From the NCBI GenBank assembly GCA_025458915.1, contig JALORL010000010.1, forward strand, positions 1 to 33,634: DNA of 33,634 nucleotides, written 5' to 3'. The stretch comes from Hydrogenophaga sp. Lineage in GTDB: Bacteria > Pseudomonadota > Gammaproteobacteria > Burkholderiales > Burkholderiaceae_C. Below the pieces are notes generated by a model. It was not told the origin of the DNA, ran no database searches, and was given only the letters and a program-made list of their open reading frames with translations. The position numbers were made by a program, and so were the translations under genes. The first letter of the stretch is position 1. Each line of letters starts with the position of its first letter. Below, in pieces: positions 16,642-25,141 of the stretch.

Positions 16642-17616
16642 ATGAAGAAACTGTCCGCATGCATCACCGCCATTGCCGCCGCCACCGCCATGCTCGCCCC
16701 CCTGGGCAGCGTGCAAGCGCAGCAGAAGTTCATGACCATCGGCACCGGCGGTGTCACAGGCGTGTACTACGCAGCCGGTGGCGCCATCTGCCGTCTGGTG
16801 AACAAGGACCGCGCCAAGCACGGTTTCCGCTGCTCGGTGGAGTCCACCGGCGGTTCGGTGGTGAACATCAACACCATCAAGGCCGGTGAACTCGACTTCG
16901 GTGTCTCCCAGTCCGACGTGCAGTACAACGCCGTCAACGGCACTCGCCAGTTCGAAAAGGACGGCAAGCACAGCGACCTGCGCGCCGTGTTCTCCATCCA
17001 CCCCGAGCCCTTCACCGTGCTGAGCCGCAAGGAAGCGAACATCACCAAGTTCGAAGACCTCAAGGGCAAGCGCATGAACATCGGCAATCCGGGCTCTGGC
17101 ACCCGCGCCGCCATGGAGGAGCTGCTGACCACCATGAACTGGAAAACCAGCGACTTCGGTCTGGCCGCCGAGCTCAAGGCCGACGAACACGGCGCCGCCC
17201 TGTGCGACAACAAGATCGATGCCTTCTTCTACGGCGTCGGTCACCCCAGCGCCAACATCCAGGACCCGATCACCACCTGTGGCGCCAAGCTGGTGCCCAT
17301 CACCGGCCCCGCGGTCGACAAGCTGGTCAAGGACAACAGTTTCTACGCTGCGGTGAACATTCCCGGTGGTTTGTACGCCGGTCACCCGAACCCCACGCCC
17401 ACCTATGGCGTGCTGGCTTCGTTCGTGACCTCGGCCAAGGTGTCTGATGCAGCGGTGTACGAACTGGTGAAGGCCGTGTTCGAGAACTTCGACGAGTTCA
17501 AGAAGCTGCACCCCGCCTTCGGTGCTCTCGACCCCAAGAGCATGATCAAGGACGGCCTGTCCGCACCGCTGCACCCCGGTGCCGTGAAGTACTACAAGGA
17601 AAAGGGCTGGATGTAA
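16642..17616 (+). CDS. TAXI-family TRAP solute receptor
   Basis: This periplasmic substrate-binding protein of a TRAP transporter (TAXI subgroup) has 324 aa. A Sec signal peptide ([20 protein letters not shown] to VQAQ, cleavage near 26) is followed by [20 protein letters not shown], the TAXI signature. Other conserved parts are [28 protein letters not shown] and [19 protein letters not shown] receptors studied so far bind organic acids such as glutamate or 2-oxoglutarate; this one's ligand is unknown. AGGAGA lies 5 nt before the ATG. Its permease gene is 373 bp downstream, separated by a terminator and a MITE-like element. High receptor expression relative to permease would fit the terminator between them. 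Confidence 0.95.
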   Translation: MKKLSACITAIAAATAMLAPLGSVQAQQKFMTIGTGGVTGVYYAAGGAICRLVNKDRAKHGFRCSVESTGGSVVNINTIKAGELDFGVSQSDVQYNAVNGTRQFEKDGKHSDLRAVFSIHPEPFTVLSRKEANITKFEDLKGKRMNIGNPGSGTRAAMEELLTTMNWKTSDFGLAAELKADEHGAALCDNKIDAFFYGVGHPSANIQDPITTCGAKLVPITGPAVDKLVKDNSFYAAVNIPGGLYAGHPNPTPTYGVLASFVTSAKVSDAAVYELVKAVFENFDEFKKLHPAFGALDPKSMIKDGLSAPLHPGAVKYYKEKGWM

Positions 17617-17660
17617 TTCCACCCCGGCTGCCAAGGTCTAACCGGGCCGCCCATTCAGGA

Positions 17661-17687
17661 AAGCTCTGACTCGTCAGGGCTTTTTTG
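17661..17687 (+). terminator. Intrinsic terminator after the TAXI receptor gene
   Basis: AAGCTCTGAC (17661-17670) pairs with GTCAGGGCTT (17673-17682), with one G-T pair, and leads into TTTTTT (17681-17686). It probably reduces readthrough into the permease gene. Confidence 0.75.
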
Positions 17688-17711
17688 TTTGCGTCGGCCT
17701 GCTTCGCAACC

Positions 17712-17979
17712 AGGGCCTGTTCACACTATTTTTCTAAGATGCGTTGCGGATCAAAACGGCAGTGCGCGAGGCGCGAAACGCAGCCGGGGTATCCCCCCGG
17801 CAAGGCTTCGCAACGCTGCACACGGCCTTTTCGGTCGCAACCCGAAGGGAATGGGTTGAAAACAGCGCCACTCGTTGTTGCACTTCTAGGCCAGACATCC
17901 AGTCTGGCCGTCGTCCTGCGCCTAGATCGGCGCTGTTTTCAATCCATTCGCACTTGGAAAAATAGTGTGAACAGGCCCT
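17712..17979. mobile_element. MITE-like element with 23-bp perfect terminal inverted repeats
   Basis: The 268-bp element has perfect 23-bp termini at 17712-17734 and 17957-17979, beginning AGGGCCTGTTCACAC; with one mismatch and a 1-nt indel they extend to about 28 bp. Internally it is built of hairpins. GCGTTGCG (17741-17748) pairs with CGCAACGC (17809-17816) and encloses CCGGGG/CCCCGG. GGCCAGAC (17889-17896) pairs with GTCTGGCC (17902-17909). A 21-bp arm at 17849-17869 pairs with 17929-17949 with one mismatch. It encodes no credible protein and I see no clear target-site duplication. It fills most of the 373-bp gap between the TAXI receptor and permease genes and ends directly before the permease ribosome-binding site. 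The transposase family that could move it is not identified. Confidence 0.85.
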
Positions 17980-17989
17980 AGAGGATTGC

Positions 17990-20584
17990 ATGAATACCCG
18001 AGCCGCTCCCGATGTGGACGTCAATCAACTCGTCGCCGACAACGACACTGGCGGCAGGGCCCCTGGCCCCCTCATGAGCCGTCTGCTGCTGTACGTGGCC
18101 ATTGCATGGTCGCTCTTCCAGCTCTGGATTGCTTCGCCACTGCCGTTTGCACTCGGGGTGTTCGTGTTCAACGACACCGAAACCCGGGCCATCCACCTCG
18201 CGTTTGCCGTTTTCCTGGCCTACATGGCCTACCCGGCCTTCAAACGTTCACCCCGGGCCTACGTCCCAATCACCGACTGGGTGCTGTCGATTGCCGGTGC
18301 GTTCTGTGCGGCCTATCTGTTCCTGTTCTATGACCAACTGGCCACCCGGCCGGGTCAGCCCACGCCCATGGACGTGTACACCGCTGCGGTGGGTGTGGTG
18401 CTGCTGCTGGAGGCCACGCGCCGCGTGCTCGGCCTGCCCATGGTCATCGTGGCCATCGTGTTTCTGGGTTACACCTTCGGCGGGCCCTACATGCCCGACA
18501 TGATTGCCCACCGGGGCTTCTCGCTCAACCGCGCCATGAGCCACCAGTGGCTCACCACCGAAGGTGTGTTTGGTGTGGCGCTGGGCGTGTCCAGCGGCTT
18601 CATCTTCCTGTTCGTGCTGTTCGGTTCGCTGCTCGACAAGGCAGGGGCCGGCAACTACTTCATCAAGTCCGCATTCGCCCTGCTGGGCCACATGCGCGGC
18701 GGGCCGGCCAAGGCGGCGGTGCTGTCGTCGGCTGCCACCGGGATCATCTCGGGCTCGTCGATTGCCAACGTGGTCACCACCGGCACCTTCACCATTCCGC
18801 TCATGAAGCGCGTGGGCTACCGGGGTGACCAGGCCGGTGCCGTCGAGGTGTCCAGTTCGGTGAACGGCCAGATCATGCCGCCCGTGATGGGTGCAGCGGC
18901 CTTCCTGATGGTCGAGTATGTCGGCATCCCCTACATCGAGGTGATGAAGCATGCCTTCCTGCCGGCCATCATTTCGTACATGGCGCTGTTCTACATCGTT
19001 CACCTGGAAGCGCTGAAGGCCAACATGGTCGGGCTGCCCCGACGCAACCCGGGCTCGGCGGGTTCCCGGCTGCTGTCGTTTGGTCTCACCATCAGCGGCT
19101 TCTTCGTGCTGGCCGGGGCCGTGTACTGGGGCATCGGCTGGATCAAGGACCTGCTCGGAGACGCAGCGATCTGGGTGGTGGGTGCCGGTTTGCTCGGTGC
19201 CTATATCGGTCTGCTCTGGTTCGGCTCGCGTCAGCCCGAACTCGCCCTGGACGACCCCAACGCCCCGGTGTTCGAACTGCCCGAAACCGGCCCTACGGTG
19301 AAGTCGGGCCTGCACTACCTGCTGGCCGTCGTGGTGCTGATCTGGTGCCTGATGGTGGAGCAGATGTCCCCCGGCCTGTCCGCCTTCTGGGCCACCATGT
19401 TCATGATTTTCGTGATGGTCACGCAAAAACCCATCATCGCCATCTTCCGCCAGCAGGGGGCGGTGGGGGCTGCCGCCCGGCAAGGTTTTGCGGATCTGGT
19501 GGACGGCCTGGCCACCGGCGCACGCAACATGATTGGCATCGGCGTGGCCACGGCAGCGGCCGGCATCATCGTCGGCACCGTGTCCCTCACCGGTGTCGGC
19601 CTGGTGATGACCGAACTGGTTGAACTGCTCTCCGGCGGCAACCTGATGCTGATGCTCGTGCTGGTTGCCCTCATCAGCCTGATCCTTGGCATGGGCCTGC
19701 CCACCACGGCCAACTACATCGTGGTCTCCACCCTCATGGCACCGGTGGTGGTGGAGCTGGGGGCGCAGAGCGGTCTGATCGTGCCCCTGATTGCGGTGCA
19801 CCTCTTCGTCTTCTACTTTGGTCTCATGGCCGACGTCACCCCCCCGGTGGGCCTGGCATCGTTCGCTGCCGCTGCCATTGCCCGTGCCGACCCCATCAAG
19901 ACCGGCATCACCGCCTTTTTCTACAGCATGCGCACGGCCATCCTGCCGTTCCTGTTCATCTTCAACACCCAGTTGCTGCTGATCGGGCTCACGGGCCCGT
20001 TCCACCTCGTCCTGACGGTGGTCAGCGCGGTGGTGGCCATGCTGGTTTTTGCTGCCGCCACCCAGGGCTACTTCCTCGTGCGCTCGCGCTGGTACGAAAC
20101 CGTCGCGCTGCTGCTGGTCACCTTCACCCTGTTCCGCCCCGGCTTCTGGTGGGACATGGTCTACCCACCGTTCGACATGGTGCCCGCTGCGCAGATGAAC
20201 CAGCTCATTGAGGAAGCTCCTGCCAACTCCGGCAAGCGCCTCTGGATCGAAGGCGTGAACATGAACGGCGACGACGTGCGCAAGGGCGTTCTGTTGCCGC
20301 TCGGTCCGCAGGCTCCGGCGCGTGAGCGTCTGACCCATGCGGGCGTCAGTGTGGTGGCCCAGGGCGATGAGCTGCTGATCTCCGGAGTGAAGTTCGGCAG
20401 TGCGGCCGAAAAGCTTGGCATGGAGCAGGGTTTCCGCATCGTTTCAGCCGAAGTACCCGCGGATCGCCCGGTCAAGGAATGGATGTACCTGCCCGCCCTG
20501 GCTCTGCTGGCGCTGGTGATGGCCCTGCAGCGTTCGCGGTTGCGTGTTCAGGGGCGCTCCGCTGCGCAGGGCAGGGCCGCATGA
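17990..20584 (+). CDS. TRAP transporter permease, fused small and large subunits (TAXI type)
   Basis: This 864-aa inner-membrane ion-coupled permease is a fusion of the DctQ-like (about residues 25-160, four TM segments) and DctM-like (about 165-690) subunits usual for TAXI systems. Conserved segments include GSGNYFIKSAFALLGHMRGGPAKAAVLSSAATG-like sequence near 220-250 with SGSSIANVVTTGTFTIPLMK, and LILGMGLPTTANYIVVS (about 563-579). The last about 140 residues form a soluble domain as in DUF3394 proteins. It contains a PDZ-like stretch (LLISGVKFGSAAEKLGMEQG) followed by a final TM helix and a basic tail. The ribosome-binding site AGAGG (17980-17984) starts right after the MITE-like element, 5 nt before ATG. 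The stop overlaps the next gene by 4 nt (ATGA). Confidence 0.94.
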   Translation: MNTRAAPDVDVNQLVADNDTGGRAPGPLMSRLLLYVAIAWSLFQLWIASPLPFALGVFVFNDTETRAIHLAFAVFLAYMAYPAFKRSPRAYVPITDWVLSIAGAFCAAYLFLFYDQLATRPGQPTPMDVYTAAVGVVLLLEATRRVLGLPMVIVAIVFLGYTFGGPYMPDMIAHRGFSLNRAMSHQWLTTEGVFGVALGVSSGFIFLFVLFGSLLDKAGAGNYFIKSAFALLGHMRGGPAKAAVLSSAATGIISGSSIANVVTTGTFTIPLMKRVGYRGDQAGAVEVSSSVNGQIMPPVMGAAAFLMVEYVGIPYIEVMKHAFLPAIISYMALFYIVHLEALKANMVGLPRRNPGSAGSRLLSFGLTISGFFVLAGAVYWGIGWIKDLLGDAAIWVVGAGLLGAYIGLLWFGSRQPELALDDPNAPVFELPETGPTVKSGLHYLLAVVVLIWCLMVEQMSPGLSAFWATMFMIFVMVTQKPIIAIFRQQGAVGAAARQGFADLVDGLATGARNMIGIGVATAAAGIIVGTVSLTGVGLVMTELVELLSGGNLMLMLVLVALISLILGMGLPTTANYIVVSTLMAPVVVELGAQSGLIVPLIAVHLFVFYFGLMADVTPPVGLASFAAAAIARADPIKTGITAFFYSMRTAILPFLFIFNTQLLLIGLTGPFHLVLTVVSAVVAMLVFAAATQGYFLVRSRWYETVALLLVTFTLFRPGFWWDMVYPPFDMVPAAQMNQLIEEAPANSGKRLWIEGVNMNGDDVRKGVLLPLGPQAPARERLTHAGVSVVAQGDELLISGVKFGSAAEKLGMEQGFRIVSAEVPADRPVKEWMYLPALALLALVMALQRSRLRVQGRSAAQGRAA

Positions 20585-21228
20585 CCCGGATTGCACTGAT
20601 CCACGCGCTGGCGCATTCGGTTGACCCCATCAACCTAGAGATGGCACGCGCATGGCCAGAGGCCCTGCGCATGAACCTGCTGGACGACAGCCTGTCGGCC
20701 GACCTCGCACGCAGCGGTGGCCTCAACGAGGCCATGCACCAACGGTTCGAGGCCCTCGCCGCCTATGCCGAGCGCACCGGCGCACAGGGCATTCTGTTCA
20801 CCTGTTCGGCGTTTGGTCCCTGCATCGAAGCGGTGGCCAGGGTGCGCCCCCACATGCCGGTGCTCAAGCCAAACGAAGCCATGGTGGCCGAAGCCCTTGC
20901 CACTGGTGGTCGGATCGGACTCGTCGCGTCGTTTGCCCCCACGCTGGTGTCCATGCCCGCCGAATTTCCGACGGGCACCGCGCTGGATACGCAACTGGCT
21001 CCAGGAGCGTTGCAGGCACTCGACGTTGGCGATGTCGCCCGACACGACGCCCTTGTTGTTGCCGCCGCCCGCCAGCTTGCCGATCGCGGGGCATTGGTCA
21101 TTGCCCTTGCGCAGTTCAGCATGGCGCGTGCGGCGCCAGCCGTCCGTGAGCACTTGGGCCTGCCCGTACTGAGCACCCCGGGCAGCGCTGTCAGAGCCCT
21201 CAAAGCCCGTCTTGCCCGCCAGGCCTGA
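20581..21228 (+). CDS. Asp/Glu racemase-superfamily protein lacking the second catalytic Cys
   Basis: The 215-aa protein has the Asp/Glu/hydantoin racemase fold pattern: IALIHALAHSVDPINLEMAR at the start, ILFTCSAFGPC with the first cysteine site (C75, plus C81), PVLKPNEAMVAEAL, and RIGLVASFAPTL. Two-base racemases carry a second Cys in a GCT-like motif; here the matching place reads IALAQFSMARAAP (about 174-186) with no Cys. It may thus be a decarboxylase, isomerase or lyase rather than a racemase, as in the single-Cys arylmalonate decarboxylases. The ATG overlaps the TRAP permease stop (ATGA), so translation is probably coupled and the function tied to the transported substrate. The upstream in-frame extension to 20479 lies inside the permease gene and is rejected. 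Confidence 0.82.
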   Translation: MTRIALIHALAHSVDPINLEMARAWPEALRMNLLDDSLSADLARSGGLNEAMHQRFEALAAYAERTGAQGILFTCSAFGPCIEAVARVRPHMPVLKPNEAMVAEALATGGRIGLVASFAPTLVSMPAEFPTGTALDTQLAPGALQALDVGDVARHDALVVAAARQLADRGALVIALAQFSMARAAPAVREHLGLPVLSTPGSAVRALKARLARQA

Positions 21229-21254
21229 ACCGGGCGCTGGTTCCCCCCAGCGGC

Positions 21255-21260
21255 TACAAT
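21255..21260 (+). promoter_or_regulatory. -10 box upstream of tRNA-Leu
   Basis: TACAAT lies 88 bp before the tRNA. I find no good -35 at 16-18 bp. The rest of 21229-21348 shows no gene. Confidence 0.35.
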
Positions 21261-21348
21261 CGAAGGTTGCCGTGATGCAGAACACCGGTTGCCCAGCGCT
21301 GAACAGAGTCCCTGTCCCGCCGGGCGATCCGGGCACTGCAGAGAAGGC

Positions 21349-21435
21349 GCGCGGGTGGCGAAATTGGTAGACGCACCAGGTTTAGGTCCTGACGCCAGCA
21401 ATGGTGTGGGGGTTCGAGTCCCCCCCCGCGCACCA
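21349..21435 (+). tRNA. tRNA-Leu (anticodon UAG)
   Basis: The acceptor stem GCGCGGG pairs with CCCGCGC (21425-21431), then A73 and an encoded CCA. The D-arm GGTGGCGAAATTGGTAGACGC-like sequence and the long variable arm are typical of tRNA-Leu. The anticodon loop TTTAGGT in the stem CAGG/CCTG gives UAG. T-loop GGTTCGAGTCC is intact. It lies 70 bp upstream of tig. Confidence 0.95.
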
Positions 21436-21505
21436 CCTCTCAGACATTCAGAGATTCCCGGTTGGCCAGGCAGGCTGGTCGACCGCCACCCCAATGGAGA
21501 TAGCC

Positions 21506-22816
21506 ATGCCCGTGACCGTTGAAACCCTTGAGAAACTGGAGCGCAAGATCACCCTGACGCTCCCCGCCGAAGTGATCCAGGCCGAAGTCTCCAAGCGCCT
21601 CAAGCGCATTGCGCGAGACGTCAAGATGGACGGCTTCCGCCCCGGCAAGGTGCCGATGAACGTGGTGGCCCAGCGCTATGGCTATTCGGTCCACTACGAG
21701 GTCATGAACGACAAGGTTGGCGAGGCTTTTGCAGTGGCTGCCAACGAGGCGCAGCTGCGTGTAGCCGGTCAGCCCAAGATCACCGAGAAGGAGGAAGCTC
21801 CTGAAGGCCAACTGGCTTTCGACGCCGTCTTTGAGGTCTATCCCGAGGTCAAGATCGACGATCTGTCTTCCGCAGAGGTGGAACGCGTTTCGGCGGAAGT
21901 GACCGACGCCGCCATCGACCGCACCCTGGACATCCTGCGCAAGCAGCGCCGAACCTTCGCCCAGCGGGCCCAGGACCAGGCCGCCCAGGACGGAGACCGC
22001 GTGACCATTGATTTCGCCGGCAAGATCGACGGAGAGCCCTTCGAAGGCGGCAAGGCGGAGGCCTTCCAGTTCATTGTGGGCGACGGCCAGATGCTCAAGG
22101 AGTTCGAGGACGCGGTGCGCGGCATGAAGGCCGGCGAGTCCAAGACCTTCCCGCTCGCCTTTCCCGAGGATTACCACGGCAAGGACGTCGCCGGCAAGAC
22201 GGCCGATTTCCTTGTGACCCTGAACAAGGTTGAGGCGGCCCACCTCCCCGAAGTGGATGAAGCGCTCGCCAAGTCCCTGGGCATTGCCGAAGGCACCGTC
22301 GAAGCCCTGCGCGCCGACATCCGCAAGAACCTGGAACGCGAGGTGAAATTCCGCGTTCAGGCCCGCAACAAACAGGCAGCCATGGACGCTCTGGCTTCCA
22401 AGGCCGAACTGGACCTGCCGAAGTCCGTCGTGCAGGCAGAGCTCGATCGCCTGGTGGAAGGCGCGCGCGCCGACCTCAAGCAGCGCGGGGTCAAGGATGC
22501 GGACAAGGCGCCCATCCCCGAAGAGCTGTTCCGTCCGCAGGCCGAACGCCGGGTCAAGCTGGGCCTGGTTGTTGCCGAACTCGTGCGCAAGCACGACCTG
22601 CAGGCCAAGCCCGAGCAGATCAAGGCCCACATTGAGGAGCTTTCCGCCTCCTACGAAAAGCCGGCCGATGTGGTGCGTTGGTACACCAGCGACAACCGGC
22701 GCATGGCCGAGGTCGAAGGCATCGTCATTGAGAACAATGTGACCGAGTTTGTGCTGGCGAACGGCAAGGTGGTCGACAAAGCCATTGGCTTCGATGAGTT
22801 GATGGGGCAATCCTGA
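21506..22816 (+). CDS. tig: Trigger factor, ribosome-associated chaperone
   Basis: Trigger factor binds the ribosome exit tunnel, shields nascent chains and has peptidyl-prolyl isomerase activity. The 436-aa product is close to the E. coli length. The N-terminal ribosome-binding domain carries the signature GFRPGKVP (about residues 44-51). A PPIase domain follows (about 160-245: GDRVTIDFAGKIDGEPFEGG, ... AFPEDYHGKDVAGKTADFLV), then a helical C-terminal arm domain. ATG 21506 is chosen because GGAGA lies 6 nt upstream; ATG 21494 in frame is less well placed. A terminator follows at 22843. tig, clpP, clpX and lon in a row is a common proteobacterial order. Confidence 0.97.
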   Translation: MPVTVETLEKLERKITLTLPAEVIQAEVSKRLKRIARDVKMDGFRPGKVPMNVVAQRYGYSVHYEVMNDKVGEAFAVAANEAQLRVAGQPKITEKEEAPEGQLAFDAVFEVYPEVKIDDLSSAEVERVSAEVTDAAIDRTLDILRKQRRTFAQRAQDQAAQDGDRVTIDFAGKIDGEPFEGGKAEAFQFIVGDGQMLKEFEDAVRGMKAGESKTFPLAFPEDYHGKDVAGKTADFLVTLNKVEAAHLPEVDEALAKSLGIAEGTVEALRADIRKNLEREVKFRVQARNKQAAMDALASKAELDLPKSVVQAELDRLVEGARADLKQRGVKDADKAPIPEELFRPQAERRVKLGLVVAELVRKHDLQAKPEQIKAHIEELSASYEKPADVVRWYTSDNRRMAEVEGIVIENNVTEFVLANGKVVDKAIGFDELMGQS

Positions 22817-22842
22817 TCCGCACCTGGCTTGTTCAACAAGAG

Positions 22843-22867
22843 GGGCGGAGTTATCCGCCCTTTTTTT
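22843..22867 (+). terminator. Intrinsic terminator after tig
   Basis: GGGCGGA (22843-22849) pairs with TCCGCCC (22854-22860) over a GTTA loop, followed by seven Ts. Confidence 0.92.
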
Positions 22868-22997
22868 CTCTGTGCGCTTGTGTTTTGCATGATGCAAGCC
22901 ATATGCGCTGAGGTTGCACAAGAACATGGCGCCAACAGGGTAGGCGCGGGTTGGTTACAGTATCGAGACAGGGACAGATTCCCAATTGGAGAAACGT

Positions 22998-23615
22998 ATG
23001 AGCGCAATGGACATTCAAGGTCTGGGCATGGTGCCCATGGTCATCGAACAATCGGGCCGCGGTGAGCGCGCGTACGACATTTACTCCCGACTTCTGAAGG
23101 AGCGCGTCATTTTTCTGGTGGGACCGGTCAATGACCAGTCTGCCAACCTTGTGGTGGCCCAGCTGCTGTTCCTGGAGAGCGAAAACCCTGACAAGGACAT
23201 CTCTTTCTACATCAACTCCCCAGGCGGCTCGGTGAGTGCCGGCATGGCCATCTTCGACACCATGAACTTCATCAAGCCGGATGTGTCCACCCTGTGCATC
23301 GGCATGGCCGCCAGCATGGGTGCGTTCCTGCTGGCCGCGGGTGCCAAGGGGAAGCGGTTTGCCCTGCCGAATTCGAAGGTCATGATCCACCAGCCGCTGG
23401 GCGGCACCCAAGGCCAGGCCACCGAAATCGAGATCCACGCGCGCGAAATCCTGAAGACCCGGGAGCAGTTGAACCGCATCCTGGCGGAGCGCACCGGGCA
23501 GCCGCTCGAGAAGATCGAACGCGACACGGAGCGCGACTACTATTTGTCGGCAGCCGAATCTGCGGAGTACGGACTGATCGACAAGGTCATCGAGAAGCGC
23601 CCTGGTGCGGCTTGA
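22998..23615 (+). CDS. clpP: ATP-dependent Clp protease proteolytic subunit
   Basis: ClpP forms the tetradecameric serine protease chamber that degrades proteins fed by ClpX (or ClpA) in the cytoplasm. The 205-aa product shows the catalytic Ser in GMAASMGAF (S106), His in VMIHQPLGG (H131) and Asp in TERDYYLSA (D180), and INSPGGSV (72-79) for the oxyanion region. ATG 22998 is chosen because GGAGA is 6 nt upstream; an in-frame TTG at 22986 lies in that ribosome-binding site. TACAGT at 22956-22961 could be a -10 but its -35 is poor. clpX follows after 154 bp. Confidence 0.97.
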   Translation: MSAMDIQGLGMVPMVIEQSGRGERAYDIYSRLLKERVIFLVGPVNDQSANLVVAQLLFLESENPDKDISFYINSPGGSVSAGMAIFDTMNFIKPDVSTLCIGMAASMGAFLLAAGAKGKRFALPNSKVMIHQPLGGTQGQATEIEIHAREILKTREQLNRILAERTGQPLEKIERDTERDYYLSAAESAEYGLIDKVIEKRPGAA

Positions 23616-23769
23616 TGTGCGGCCTGCAGGCACGGCTGGAAGAGTCGGGCGGGCACAAAAGGTGTCGCTAAGGCACCCAATGGCTTGCTTTTCCTGCGAT
23701 CGCTCCCGGTAGGCATTGATCTATCATTGACGACAGCTTCCAGACACCTGCACCCCTTCAACACCACTC

Positions 23770-25035
23770 ATGGCCGACAAAAAAGCCAACACGCCTGAAA
23801 AAGCGCTTTACTGTTCCTTCTGTGGCAAGAGCCAGCACGAGGTCAAGAAACTGATTGCGGGTCCGTCGGTGTTCATCTGCGATGAATGCATCGATCTGTG
23901 CAACGACATCATCCGCGACGAACTGCCGGGCCTGGAGTCGGTCAAGCCGTCCACGGACGACTTGCCCACTCCCGCCGAACTCAAGGCGAATCTGGACAAC
24001 TACGTCATCGGCCAGGAAACCGCGAAGCGGGCCCTTGCCGTGGCGGTGTACAACCATTACAAGCGGCTGCGCCACAAACAGGGCGCACGCAAGGACGACG
24101 TCGAGCTCGCCAAAAGCAACATCCTGCTGATCGGACCCACTGGCTCCGGCAAAACCCTCCTGGCGCAGACCATGGCACGCATGCTCAACGTGCCATTCGT
24201 GATGGCCGACGCCACCACACTGACCGAAGCCGGTTACGTGGGGGAGGACGTGGAGAACATCGTTGCCAAATTGCTGCAAAGCTGCAATTACGAAGTGGAG
24301 CGTGCCCAGCAGGGCATCGTCTACATCGACGAAATCGACAAGATCACGCGAAAGTCGGACAACCCTTCCATTACACGTGACGTGTCGGGGGAAGGCGTGC
24401 AGCAGGCGTTGCTCAAGCTCGTCGAAGGGACCATGGCGTCTGTCCCGCCCCAGGGCGGCCGCAAGCATCCGAATCAGGACTTCCTGCAGGTGGACACCAC
24501 CAACATCCTGTTTATCTGCGGGGGTGCGTTTGCAGGGCTGGAAAAGATCATCGAAAACCGTACCGAGGCTTCTGGCATCGGCTTTGGCGCTGTCGTCAAA
24601 AGCAAGAAGCAGCGCAGCCTCACGGATGCCTTCAAGGAAATCGAACCCGAGGACCTCATCAAGTTCGGGCTGATCCCCGAGCTGGTAGGACGAGTACCGG
24701 TCATTGCCGCACTGTCTGAACTGAGTGAGGACGCGCTGGTCGAGATCCTGACCGAGCCTAAAAACGCGGTGGTCAAGCAGTTTGCCCGCATGTTGTCCAT
24801 GGAGGGAGCCGAACTCGAGGTCCGCCCGGCCGCGCTCAAGGCCATCGCGCGAAAGGCGCTTGCCCGAAAAACGGGTGCCCGCGGGCTGCGCTCCATTCTC
24901 GAAAACGCCCTGATCGACACCATGTTCGAACTGCCGGGCATGAGCAATGTGGAAAAGGTGGTGGTGGATGAATCCACCATCGATGAGAACAAGCCGCCAT
25001 TGCTGGTATACCGCGAGGCCGCGAAACAGGCCTGA
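23770..25035 (+). CDS. clpX: ClpX, AAA+ unfoldase of ClpXP
   Basis: ClpX recognises, unfolds and translocates substrates into ClpP. The 421-aa protein has an N-terminal zinc-binding domain with C15, C18, C37 and C40 (CSFC, CDEC), Walker A GPTGSGKT (122-129), pore-1 loop GYVGED (155-160), Walker B IVYIDE (183-188), the ClpP-docking IGF loop ([10 protein letters not shown]), and sensor 2 in [11 protein letters not shown]. Everything expected is present. There is no strong ribosome-binding site before ATG 23770. It is downstream of clpP and probably partly co-transcribed. In the 154-bp gap before it, TATCAT (23722-23727) is a weak -10 candidate. In the 106-bp gap after it, the palindrome CCGCGTACGCGG (25047-25058) lacks a T-run. 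Confidence 0.97.
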   Translation: MADKKANTPEKALYCSFCGKSQHEVKKLIAGPSVFICDECIDLCNDIIRDELPGLESVKPSTDDLPTPAELKANLDNYVIGQETAKRALAVAVYNHYKRLRHKQGARKDDVELAKSNILLIGPTGSGKTLLAQTMARMLNVPFVMADATTLTEAGYVGEDVENIVAKLLQSCNYEVERAQQGIVYIDEIDKITRKSDNPSITRDVSGEGVQQALLKLVEGTMASVPPQGGRKHPNQDFLQVDTTNILFICGGAFAGLEKIIENRTEASGIGFGAVVKSKKQRSLTDAFKEIEPEDLIKFGLIPELVGRVPVIAALSELSEDALVEILTEPKNAVVKQFARMLSMEGAELEVRPAALKAIARKALARKTGARGLRSILENALIDTMFELPGMSNVEKVVVDESTIDENKPPLLVYREAAKQA

Positions 25036-25091
25036 AAGGCACTGCTCCGCGTACGCGGGGCCAGCCGCCGTGTGAAGTTGTCGATGCGTCC

Positions 25092-25114
25092 GGTTGATAT
25101 CGCCCGCATCAACC
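25092..25114. promoter_or_regulatory. Inverted repeat upstream of lon
   Basis: GGTTGAT (25092-25098) and ATCAACC (25108-25114) form a perfect 7-bp inverted repeat with a 9-bp spacer, 27 bp before lon ATG. No T-run follows. It could be an operator or a 5'UTR hairpin. No clear sigma32 promoter was recognised here. Confidence 0.35.
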
Positions 25115-25141
25115 CCACGTCATCGTTTTGTTGAGGTTGAA

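Noticed and set aside
17734-18024. Small open frames inside the MITE-like element
   Set aside because: They lie in hairpin-forming repeat DNA, have no ribosome-binding site and resemble no protein family.
20581-21228. Second glutamate racemase
   Set aside because: The second catalytic Cys motif is absent and murI at 30215-31039 has both; the gene belongs to the transporter operon.
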